Part shown: positions 54,518 to 64,000 of the stretch, in pieces
How positions within the stretch are numbered: the stretch's first letter is position 1
Layout of the letters: each line of letters starts with the position of its first letter
Source of the DNA: Ophiobolus disseminans
Lineage: Eukaryota; Ascomycota; Dothideomycetes; Pleosporales; Phaeosphaeriaceae
Reading direction: 5' to 3'
Length of the DNA stretch: 64,000 nucleotides
Assembly (NCBI GenBank): GCA_010093685.1
Contig: MU006216.1
Coordinates: 2,598,487 to 2,662,486, forward strand
Position numbers and translations under genes: made by a program
Notes under the pieces: model-generated
Database searches by the model: none
What the model saw: the letters and a program-made list of their open reading frames with translations, nothing else
Told to the model about the DNA's origin: nothing

Positions 54518-55630
54518 TTAAACGAAGTAACTCTTAATCGCCGGCAAGATGGTAGTCCACGCCGGGTTCGCAGTCGAAGGCTCCTACAACCATAGTCAGT
54601 ACACCATCTCTCCCACAAATCCACTTCATCTCGACTTACCATATTGTAAATATAATCACCCCACCACGGGCCAGCAGCCCACCAGATAGCGCCCCACCAC
54701 ACATCGCTATTCTGCTGAAGATAGCTCAGCCCATCCTTCAGCGCCGAAATGCACTGCGCATTGTTACCCGCCGCAAACTCGCCGATAACACCCTGCTTCT
54801 TATTGTCCTTGAGCCACTTTGTCGCAGCCTGCAGCCTCTCCTTGAAAATGGTTGCGCTGACGCAGTTGGCTGAAGTGCCAGAGCCGTCTGTGTCGAGGTA
54901 CTGGTGCATCTGGTAGATGAGCTTGTTCTCCGGGTCCTTGAGGTTGATGAGGCTTGCGCCGTTGCCGCTGCTGACCCATGTCCAGGCGCCGGTCCAGGAG
55001 TTGCCTTCAGGTGTGATGTACTGCTTCTTAGCGCCAGCAGCGCGCACGCCGTCGATGGCGGCTTGGTTGAGGTTGAAGACGAGCTGTTGGTCCATGTCGT
55101 GGTACTCGTTGTTGGTGTCGAAGACGACGAGATCGTTGTCCTTGTAGATAGCCGCGACGTTTTGCCACCATGTCTTGAAGCCGGCTGTGTCTGTGATAAT
55201 GTTGCCGTAGAAGCGGCCGTAGTTGTGAGGCTGGATCATGGCGTACTTGCCCTTGCCGGTGATGTACTTGACCTGCTCAGTGAGGTTGCCCAGGTAAGCA
55301 GGATCAAAAGCACCAGTCAGGGTCTTGGGAGTGAGACGCTCCATGACTGTTGGGAGTATTAGAGTAGTTGTTGTAGTAGAGATGCGTCTTGAACATACGG
55401 AAATTCAGACGGAACATGTTCATGCCCTGAGCAATTGACTGATCAATAGCCTTGAAGTCATACCAGATGAACTCCTTGCCATAGACACCGGTAAAATTCT
55501 TCTCGCCAAACTCAGCACCAGACTCGTTAATTCCGAACCATTTCAGCTTGCTCTGTCGCTTTTCCTGTGATGGTGCAGCAAAAGCAGCGCTCATGAGAGC
55601 GGCCGCTGCGAAGATGGACTTGAGAAGCAT
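54518..55630 (-). CDS. Secreted endo-beta-1,4-glucanase, glycoside hydrolase family 5
   Basis: Three exons (55399-55630, 54640-55346, 54518-54583; introns 52 and 56 bp) give 334 aa. A signal peptide (1-19, ending SAAFA|AP) is followed by a KR site at 24-25 and then directly by the catalytic domain; there is no cellulose-binding module. Landmarks: FGINESGAEFG, FRLNFLMERLTP (joined across intron 1), HNYGRFYGN, VFDTNNEYHDM with acid/base E158, YQMHQYLDTDGSGT, and GVIGEFAAGNN with nucleophile E267. The usual NEP is NEY here. A TATA-type AATATAAAG sits about 78 bp upstream. It should cut cellulose or related beta-glucans outside the cell. Confidence 0.92.
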
Positions 55631-56754
55631 TGTGATACTTGCTGTTGGATGGTTGCGATTGTCGGTGACAGCCCGTACGTTCAATGCTGGGCATCGCATT
55701 CATCTTTATATTGACGAGCCATCCTCATATCATGTATCGGCCAATTCAAAATACGGACCGTAGCTTCCGCCCCTCTGTGGCATGGGACAAGAAACGAGCC
55801 CGTTTCCCATCTCACGTTGCCGGATGCAGTATCGTCAATTTGGCAATGTAGAGCCGCCACGGGCAATTGATTGCTTAAGCATATTAACGGAGTGCTTGAG
55901 CAAGTACTTGGTGGGTCATGCGATTTCAGAAATTGCGGGGAGACTAGGGTCGTCATTCGTGGGTTGCGACGGTTGTTTCGAGACGATGGTGTGGGATTGA
56001 CGAGGTGGAGAATGCACCATGAGTGCCAGTGGCAAGGCTTGAAACATCTAGTTTTGCAGCGTTCATTAGCCAATCGCAGCGACTCGCCCTCGAGTGTGGA
56101 GCAGTGGAACCTTCGGTGCATATTCGCCGCAATATGCAGGTAGTCAATGTTCCTAGGGCGTTCCTTGATCGGTGCTAGCTCTTCATTTGAAGCCCTGCTT
56201 TACCCAGTCCTAGGTTTCGGAAACAAGGGCATTCACGCACACACCGTCCGTGTCGAGAACGGCAAAGCGCAATAGTGCTAAGCTTCGTACAGTCATGTCT
56301 TGATTGAACGTTGGTACGACGTGCGATCACCGCGTCCTGGACGTCCAACAGGTCATCAAAAGGGCCTTGCACCCTCAAATTGCGATAGCGGAGTCTGGCT
56401 ACCTTAATCGACAGAGGAGAGAGAAGTTACCTGCACGTAAAATTGTTACAGCGCTGCAGATATATCAACCCCCCACATTCAGGTTGTCGTACCGGCAAGG
56501 GCTGCTGTCAATGTTTAGAGTCAAGTTCTGAACAGTACATGAGCACATAGGCACTGCTATGTGCGGCTCCGATCTGCATCATCGGTGAGTTTGGGGAAAT
56601 GCCTTGTCATTAGATACACTAATATCGTAATCTTTGAGCTTTTGTGCACAACAGAGTGTGCGTCAGCTGTCAAAAAATAGCGTATGGTCCATGACTGTAA
56701 TCCCGCGACCCAATTCGAACAGAAGTGCCTAAGTGTTGCTGTGCGAAAGGCGCC
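55631..56754. other. Long intergenic region upstream of the endoglucanase
   Basis: 1.12 kb between two minus-strand genes. TATAAAG (minus strand) at about 55705-55711 is the likely endoglucanase TATA box. GTGGGG/CCCCAC-type sites for the glucose repressor CreA (SYGGRG) occur, for example CCCCAC at 56470, but are too short to weigh. Open frames here lack content. Confidence 0.4.
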
Positions 56755-59389
56755 CTACCTTCTGACACTGCGTCTCCCATTGCTCGGAAATAAATTGCCG
56801 GTTGGATTAGCATAAGCAGTTCCTGCGACGCTGCTGAACTCATGGCGACTGCTCCTCACACCCATCCGCTGCAAGCCTTGCCATTGAGGCTGCGTACGCA
56901 CTGGTGATCGACCCGAAATAATTGACGGCATCGTTGATGGGACGTGGCCTGTGCGGGAATAGGACGGGTAGCGATTGAAAGACGGAAATGGAATGGCAGT
57001 ATTACGCTGCGTATACTGTTGCTGTGAAGGGGTAGGCCACTCTCGTGAGGAGCCATATGCGCTATCGCGGAAGAATGGTGATCGCCCAGCCTCCGGTCTC
57101 GTGATGAAACCACTAGTGTTAACGTTGCGACTCTGATAATGTTGTGAGGGGGGCGGGCGATCGATCTGTTGTCTCTGATGGTTGTGTTGAATGGGCTGAC
57201 TTCTGGAGATCACCGGTGACTCGAAGAACGAAAGTCCATTCAACCCGCGAGGCTCACGCCCATTGTACTCATACTCCACCATTCGTGGCCTTGACGACTG
57301 ATAGGTGGCGAAATGATTTGAACTATCCTGGGGCTCAGCGATCCTGTCGTTGGGGTTGCGCGATAAAACATGATTGTTGTTCGCAACATATGAACTTACT
57401 ACGCTCTCGAGTTGATGACTTGGTTGTTGATGTCTTCTGGCCGCCGGCGTAATCGGATTTGCCGCACGAGGCTGTAAGACTCTGCCACCGTGATTGCCTG
57501 CCCGGGTAAAATACGGCGAGTCGAGGTGGGTGCCCACCGACCGGTATGGTCCACTTGGAATCTGATCATGGGACGGAAGCCCTGATCTCCACTCCTGATC
57601 GTGCGCGTCCCCATTCTTGCGCTCATTTTTGTTGTAAGCAACGTCTTGCCTGTTGTTCTGCGACGGTCGATACTCGCTTGACCTATCATCTCGAGGATCC
57701 CTGAGTCCAAGTTCGATTCCGTCATCGCGTGAAAGACCGTCCATCAACCGAATGTAAGATGGTTCAGTGGGAAGTTGATGACTGCTTCTTTGTTGGAGCA
57801 TCTTCACAGGCAATGAAGCGCGAAATGTAAAGTCGGGCCGATCGCTATCAACACCAATACTTGACAACAGCTGAGATCCTTTCGAGTTTGGCGCCTGCAA
57901 AGGACGTTCGACTGGAAGGGCTCCGGACATGTATGGGACTTCGTGGCGATATCCGTGCTGCATCGCCGGCTGGTCATGACAAGGTGCCATGTGTGTCGAA
58001 TCGTCCCAATCTTCATCCCCGTACATCGTTTCGTCGTCGCCATTGCTGCATTGTACCTCTGGCGTAGGTGTCGAGCGGCCACTGGAGAACTTCTTCCGCA
58101 AAGTCGGAAACATCTTGCGTACCGAGCGCATGCGTGAGACGGGCTTTCGCGGGGGCGGCATTGCGTCGCGGCTAGTTGGTGGGTCGGTCTTGGAGTTACC
58201 AGGAAGAGGTGAGTCAATGCGCTGCCGCTTCATTGGCCGTTGCATGAATGGACTAGACGGAGTAGTTGCAGGATTTCCAGAGGTATGTGCAGATCTACCA
58301 GCAGTATGACTTGAAGTCGCCTTCCGCATCGCTGTGCTCAGGTCACCGCATTGTCCTCCACCTGTTGCCATGTCTTGATCGAGTTCGTTTGGAAGAAGTC
58401 CTGCAAAGTTGGGGACAGGCTCGACTGCCATAGCAAAACCTAGCGATGCAAGGCGCTTATTCATCTTCTGGTTCTGCCTAGTCCAATGTCAGCTTTCATT
58501 GTTGATTAGAGGAGCGATGATAATGACTGACTCCATTAGCATAGGTACGAGCTTCAAATAATGGCGGATGGCATCCTTATTCGTCGTGAATGTCTCCAGG
58601 TCCTTAGGGTTGACATCCAACCGGCGATACTGTTCGACCTCTTGCTCGAGACTGCGCAGCCCTTCGGCCTCTTTTTTCAAGTTCTCGGCCTCTGCCTTGA
58701 GCTGCTCGTTCTCCTGCTGCAACTTGAGCACCTTGACATGCTCCTCAGATGCAAGATCTTGTACAGTGGTTAGCTTCTTTTGAGCCTCGACTAGCGCGTC
58801 TTGTAGAGGCTTCCGAGTCGCGTGGGTGTTCTGGCAGTATCGAGTGAGAGCAAGGTACTGAAACTGTGAACGATCAGCACAAGCAGTCACGCATGAATCG
58901 GGGGGCCTATATACCCGTAGCGCCTCGGTGCCCCTATCGTTGCCCTCGAAGCTGATCGGCGGTGTGGTGAACCATGCCGAAGGGATCATCGGGTCATGCT
59001 CGTCTTTCTGAAAGCCGCGGATTGAGTATAGGTCACGAGACTGGTTGTCGCCCTTCTCTCGAACACATACAGGACATGGTGCCTTTGGTCGCTGCCCGCC
59101 TGGGTGAAAAGAGGGTCCTGTATAGCTTCAGCGCATCTTCTTTCCATAGTATGATAAACGTACCGCCGCCGTCCAGATGGCTACCGCAGAAAACGTGACA
59201 GCAACTGGCAAGGTAGAGATGCGTGACTAAGCGCTCCTTGGGATTAATTCCATCAGAGAGCCCTTTCACCGTCTCGTTGTGGCCTTCATACACGTCGGCG
59301 AACGAATAGCAGCAGACAGAGCAGGCATAGATGAAGTTGAGGGGCGCGACTCCCTCACCGGGCGGCACGGTGGCTGACCCAGAAGCCAT
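56755..59389 (-). CDS. RING-type zinc-finger protein with coiled coil and long disordered tail
   Basis: Four exons (59164-59389, 58915-59117, 58528-58863, 56755-58473; introns 46, 51 and 54 bp) give 827 aa. The RING-like ligands are C23-x2-C26, C63-x-H65-x2-C68-x2-H71 and C90-x2-C93. The cross-brace spacing is complete but has an unusually long first loop. A coiled coil spans about 150-240. Everything after ~270 is low-complexity, rich in Ser, Arg, Pro and Asn, with basic patches (KRQRID; RKPVSRMRSVRKMFPTLRKK). The last intron uses a weak GTCATT donor; an alternative donor at GTACCT would drop seven residues. RING plus coiled coil plus disordered tail recalls Zip3/HEI10-like E3 ligases, but no specific match is visible. 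Function unknown. Confidence 0.75.
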
Positions 59390-59805
59390 GTTGGCAGCAC
59401 AGGCAGTTTGAGAGACAGAGGAGAAGTTGATGCGGGGAGGTGGGGTACGGCTGAGTTGCGGACGAAGCAGTGGTGGAAGGCGCGTCACGAGTGCCAAGGC
59501 CTGTGAGCTCATTGCGCCTGCCAGCTCCGTGGTGTGAGAAAACAAAAACATTGCCCCGTGACACACTAAGGTTACCAATGGGATACACTGAGAAGCTGTA
59601 GAAAATGGGAACGCGTGCCTACGAACGACTTCATAGTCACTTACAGGCTGGGCTGACTGCGACCTGTATCCATGGATGACGCGCGACATTCAACAGACAG
59701 ATTACGTGCATCACATAAAGAACATGACAATCAGTCAAGGAAGGCTTAGGTCATATTTACAGTTACATGCTTCATCCACTGCTCACACTCAATCCCTCTC
59801 TAGGC
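59390..59805. other. Intergenic, promoter of the RING gene and 3' flank of the complex I gene
   Basis: 416 bp. The frame of the RING gene stays open upstream to about 59689 with further ATGs (for example MSSQALALVTRLP near 59513), so the true start could be earlier; that extension is Pro/Arg-rich and not family-supported. Confidence 0.4.
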
Positions 59806-60504
59806 TTAATGGAATACTCGGCAAGGGTAGCTATATCACAATCAGCAAGTTACCCGTCATCCAGAATCAAGAATGCCACTCACGTATCGGGGTATGTTTG
59901 CTCGTCCTGCAATTCGTACCGCTTCTGGCCCGCAGCTAAGGTGGTGTGCAGTGCAGGCGGCAGTGGGGGCATGCCTCCAGGTCCCAGTATATCCTTCGCC
60001 AGTCCAGCATTTCTTTCAAACGCAACTGCCAGTCCCTTCGTGCCTTCCTCTTGCGCAGCAACCAACGACCTGGTGCCTGCTTCGCCGATCAACTCCTGCT
60101 TCGGCGCCGCAGCGCTTCCGACTTCCAGCAGCGCCACCGCATCGGCCTGGGTGATGGTTGAGAGCCTCGGGTACCGTCGTCGCACGTCGCGCTTCCAGTA
60201 TGGGTTCTCTGCAAGGTCGGCGGCTGGGACGGTCACGGGGTCGTCGTATAACTTGGGATCGACGCCGCCCGGTGGAGGGTTGCGGAATTGCGGGTTCATG
60301 GGGATACCCGTTGAGCGGTTGGGGTCGAGGGCAAAGAGCCTGTTGATGGCGGCGTATAGGCCCTTTGGCTGGACCGTGTATTTCTACATAGGCAGTCAGC
60401 TGGATGCGTTCATTGCCTACTGCACGTGGTGAAGGTGTCGAGAAAGTCGAGAAAGTGACGCAACATACCGAGAACGCCGTCGCGACGCCCTGTTTGGCAG
60501 CCAT
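59806..60504 (-). CDS. NADH:ubiquinone oxidoreductase (complex I) 21.3 kDa-type subunit
   Basis: Three exons (60469-60504, 59884-60383, 59806-59830; introns 85 and 53 bp) give 186 aa. The first exon is MAAKQGVATAFS and the last only eight codons ending YPCRVFH. The core includes STGIPMNPQFRNPPPGG, DDPVTVPAADLAENPYWKRD, YPRLSTITQADAVALL and VGSAAAPKQELIGEAG. This matches the accessory 21.3-kDa subunit of fungal mitochondrial complex I. The C-terminal YPCR motif is recovered only after splicing the third exon, supporting the model. It is imported to the inner membrane with no typical cleavable presequence seen. Confidence 0.9.
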
Positions 60505-60901
60505 ATTGAGCACCGGATGGGGGGTTACAGGTTTGGAGGGTGTGAGAGAGCCAATGGGCGAAGTTGGGGCTCTGCGCGTTCAGCGGTGTCGTCGTGATGC
60601 TTGGTGCGGTTCACGATGCTCGAACACTGCCAAGACGGCAAACGCCGTTTAGACCCGCACAGTAAGCGAGCCATCTGATTCGTTGTCGGATTGCTACAGC
60701 CTTGCCCAGACGATTCACAATCGCGGTCATCAACTCACGTTCTGCAATCAGCCTTGATCTCGCATTCGCATCCACCATGGCAGTGACTGGTGGAGTCACA
60801 CGTCCGATGCGTCTGTGGCGCAGAGTCCAGCGTCTGTCAGATAGGCAGCCGCCCATCCGCTGTCGCGTACCAACTCCCATCCACGACACATAGACGACAT
60901 C
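60505..60901. other. Divergent region between the complex I subunit and the HET gene
   Basis: 397 bp between opposed start codons. No gene with support; contains promoters for both. Confidence 0.4.
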
Positions 60902-62852
60902 ATGGATTCTGTGGACGCAAGCGCCGACCCTTCTACAAAAAACACCGAGTCCATCTCGTCCGTCATTACTGTTCAGCCTGACAACTTCTATTCACCGCAA
61001 AACTATGCTTTCTATTCGCAACACCCTTATGAAGCTCTCAATGGAACTTCACGCAGCATCCGATTGCTCAAAGTCTCAGTCGACTATTATGGAGAGATCA
61101 ACTGCGAGTTCACTAAGTGGATACCACTCGAGGAAGCACAAGAAAAGTATACTGCGATATCATACTGTGCTGGACACCCCACGAAAACAACAGAGATCAA
61201 AGTCAACGGCATCCCATTCAATGCGTTCAGTAGTCTTGCGCAGTCCATAATCGACACCTTTATCTACCGCGAGAAGCATCACCAAGATCAAACGCCTCTA
61301 CTATGGGTGGATCAAATCTGTATCAATCAAAGCGATGCCACTGAGAGGTCTCATCAAGTCGGCTTCATGGTGGATATCTACCACTCCGCTCGCGATGTTG
61401 CCGTTTGTCTTTCTACCGAGAAAAGCGATAGCTCGGCCATTTCTTCCCTCAAGCGTCTATGCTGGAACCCGACACTTCCGCACTTCCCGCTACTCGTGAG
61501 TCTGTTTAGCACCAAGACTGAAAATGCCCAATTGTTTGTCGATCATCCGCATCTCGAAGTCTTTGAACAAAAACATAGAGATGCTACTATTAGCCAACTC
61601 AAAGACTCACGGAACCGAAAACAGAGACACAACAGATACATACACAACAGTGAATGGTTTGAGATTAGACAATTAATTTGCCAGAACTGGTGGAAAAGAG
61701 CATGGTAAGCATTAATCATACGTATAAATGGTTGTGAATCTACCAAAATGGTGAAACATCTCGCAGGACATTCCAAGAGTTCGTCCTTGCCCATGACGCT
61801 TCTTTTCTGTATGGTGGCGAAGCCATATCTTGGCAGATCTTAACCGTAGTCTTACTTTCTGTTTTTGACGCCGAGTCTCAACTTCAGAAAAGGTCCGATG
61901 ACGACTCGTTCGACCTGCCCCTTACGGGTATGCACCAGTCTAACGGTCCCGAGTTTGACAGATCTCTTGCAGCAGTTCGGTTCGTTCTCTCATACAAGGC
62001 TGGATTAACTAAGCCTGGGGATCTCCTAAAATTACTTTCGCACTCACGTTTGTGTGGCTCTAGTGACAAGCGGGATCAAACATATGCTTTCCTTGGCCTG
62101 ACGGATCCCACGTACGGTATACTGCCCGATTATGGCCACAAAAGCATCGCAGATGTCTTCACGGAGGCTGCTCGTTGTATCATGAGCTTCGATAAAAGTA
62201 TCGATGTCTTGTTCTACGCAGTAAGTGCCCGGGGCGATTTATCACCTTCTTTGCCATCGTGGGTACCGGATTCGACGGAGACAAGCGTCACATGGCGCAC
62301 CACGAGCGATGACCTTATCAGCCCTGTGAGTCCATACTTCTTCGATTTGGAGCCAGACGCTCGGTTCTTTGACGACGGAAAAGTGCTAGAACTGAACGCC
62401 AAGTTTGCGGAGAAATTGATCGTGAATTCAAGGAGGCAATGCCCCCGATCGAAGGCAAAGTCTTTGCTTTGTTCGCCGTCTCTGGTTCTGACTCGTACTA
62501 CGTTGCAAGAACGAGTCGTGCTGTACAGTGCGGCGATGAGATCTGGATACTACCGGGTTGTTCATTCCTGGTCGTACTACGCCGCATACAGGACCTGGAT
62601 GCAGATTCTACGACGAGCGACGACATCACAAGCCATACTAAAAAACCCGAAAACAGAAGCACCGACAGTCTCGCAATGATCAAATACGAGGACAGCCAGG
62701 CTCCGTCCCAATCTACGGACGCACCACTGCGATACATGCTCATATGCGATACCGAGATAGTCCACTCAGTACATCAACTGATCAAGACCTTCACGCACGA
62801 GTACACCGGTTGCTTAGCACGCGATGAAGGAAGAGCGCTGAGCAGAATTTGA
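60902..62852 (+). pseudogene. HET-domain gene with an apparent frameshift
   Basis: Exon 1 (60902-61704) and exon 2 from 61767 are joined by a 62-bp intron that rebuilds RAWTFQEFVLA. HET blocks: YTAISYCAGHP (83-93, where the usual Trp is Ala), LLWVDQICINQSD (133-145), YHSARDVAVCL, DKRDQTYAFLGL, LPDYGHKS and PSWVPDSTE. In this frame the protein would end at 62679 in a sequence unlike the family. The expected C-terminus, EGKVFALFAVSGSDSYYVAR then RYMLICDTEIVHSV, is in another frame ending at 62852. The switch is near 62400-62440 (GCCAAGTTTGCGGAGAAATTG), where one missing base would restore KF-GEIDREF. This is a natural disabling indel, an allele difference, or a sequence error. Otherwise the gene looks intact. 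Confidence 0.75.
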
Positions 62853-63067
62853 ATATATTGATCTTGTCATGGGCCTCCCTAATGGTCTGCTGACGCAACG
62901 CAATTGTCGATAACGTTTGCTAGCACTCAAAGTCCTGGAGAGTGCGGCCGCCCTCTTCCAAACTGTTTGTCGGCATCCCTTTTGAGCATCTGGATGTATA
63001 TAGGACCAGGCATTCCTCAGCAACGATGCGATCTGCACGCACCGCACTTCTCCGCCCGGACTCAACA

Positions 63068-63944
63068 ATGTCAAACGGCCTTTCCTGCAACGTCGTCAAC
63101 AACGTCATCGTTTTGGACGACGACCTCAGGATCTCTTTCCTCCGAAACATACAAGTCCCTGACAACGACGCTGCTGACTTCCTCCCGCCGGACCTCAGTG
63201 TTTTCTGTCAACATGTGAGAAGGAGGGTTGAGGAAGAAGTTGGTTCATTGATAGAGACTATCAAAGAGAGCGAATATTTATCCTCCTGTTACATAAGCAG
63301 TGATGGAACACGCTACTCCAGAGTAGGTGTAGATGCTGAGATTTTCCCTCTCGAGCGGGTGTCGCAATACGCCAAGAAGCTCCCGAAAGCTATGGCTGAC
63401 AAACGCGGTCTATTCTTTCCAATGTATCAAAGAGAAGCGATGTGGATCGATTTCGAGTCGAAAAACTCTCATCTGATCAAGGTGTTCGTCGGTGGTGTGA
63501 ACGCGATATCGGGCGAACCAGCTGTGGAAACGCCTGCCACGAAGTTGAGACGACAGAATAAGCTCGCTCAGACAAGCAACGATGGGAAAGCTACGACTAG
63601 GGGTCTTCAGGATTATGTCGCAACCCCTGAGCAGCCATGGCTTGATGCAATCGCAACGACCGAAGGCACGGTGCGCCAGTTTGTTGCTATGCCACAGGGA
63701 AGCGGATACTCTGTGGAGGCTCAGATCACTGGACAAGAAGTAACCGGAGGCTTCCAGTTCGAGGTGACGCCCTTTGACACTAAACAGTATATGACTGTGT
63801 ATGTCAAAAATCCCAGTTGTCTAGCAAAGCAGTATCGACTACGAACGGACTGCATGGTTGAAGATCTCAAGCAAATCGTTGTACCGCACGTGGGTGCTGG
63901 TCCTGATCAGCAGCGATTATACTTTTGCGAGGCTCAGATGGAAG
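63068..63944 (+). CDS. 5' part of a fungal protein with a C-terminal ubiquitin-like segment (cut by window end)
   Basis: Start at ATG 63068 (MSNGLSCNVV). The exon runs to 63944, where GTAAGC opens an intron that continues past the window, so only about 292 residues are seen. Blocks: RISFLRNIQVPDN, a helical part with KLPKAMADKRGLFFP, SKNSHLIKVFVGGVNAISGE and RQFVAMPQGSGYSVEAQITG, a signature found in a group of uncharacterised ascomycete proteins. The last visible part, MTVYVKNPSCLAKQYRLRTD, has the beta-hairpin pattern of a ubiquitin-like fold. It starts 215 bp after the HET gene end in the same direction. Function unknown. Confidence 0.75.
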
Positions 63945-64000
63945 GTAAGCCCTATGTACACGAGTGGACGTAACTTCACTGTCACTCACACTATACCAGA

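Noticed and set aside
1..64000. Secondary-metabolite gene cluster (P450, FAD monooxygenase, SDRs, MFS)
   Set aside because: The oxidases are scattered among housekeeping genes and no polyketide synthase, NRPS, terpene synthase or prenyltransferase is present.
1..64000. Transposons, long terminal repeats, CRISPR arrays
   Set aside because: No transposase or reverse-transcriptase motif, no long direct or inverted repeat and no regular spacer pattern was seen by eye.

Overview
The window is nuclear DNA of a filamentous ascomycete (Pezizomycotina), most likely a dothideomycete. The genes are closely spaced on both strands and carry short GT-AG introns, mostly 45-60 bp. Several families present are largely confined to such fungi: HET-domain proteins, a siderophore transporter, a C2H2/fungal-trans regulator, NmrA-like proteins and a DUF7923 protein. 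Exon models were built by hand from reading frame, splice consensus and protein-family fit. Each proposed spliced CDS sums to a multiple of three, but none is backed by transcripts. I saw no tRNA, rRNA, transposon or CRISPR array that I could defend.

Left part (1-24.5 kb): accessory and metabolic genes. The tail of a Lys/Ala-rich gene is followed by a siderophore-type MFS transporter, a FAD monooxygenase, an ankyrin-like protein and an amino-acid transporter. Next comes a compact block (10.5-19.2 kb): a cytosolic polysaccharide-deacetylase-fold hydrolase, a zinc alcohol dehydrogenase, an amidase, an SDR and a C2H2 + fungal-trans regulator, with two divergent promoters. It reads like a small catabolic cluster, and one hypothesis is imide -> half-amide -> acid degradation. 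DJ-1/PfpI, tautomerase and NmrA-like genes follow.

Middle (25-39 kb): a decayed HET gene and a fungal protoglobin lead into a housekeeping island: an AHC1-like zinc-finger protein, Kish (KSH1), TAF13, eIF3f and UTP25. KSH1/TAF13 and eIF3f/UTP25 are two head-to-head pairs.

Right part (39-64 kb): an intact HET gene, a repeat-containing orphan, F-box-like and BTB proteins, a DUF7923 coiled-coil protein, a P450, two small hydrophilic proteins, a type I membrane protein, a second NmrA-like protein and a secreted GH5 endoglucanase. A RING/coiled-coil protein, a complex I subunit, a third HET gene with an apparent frameshift and the 5' part of a conserved fungal gene that runs off the window complete it.

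The most notable items are the amidase/deacetylase cluster, the protoglobin, the KSH1 first coding exon consisting only of the start codon, and the two damaged HET genes beside one intact copy.
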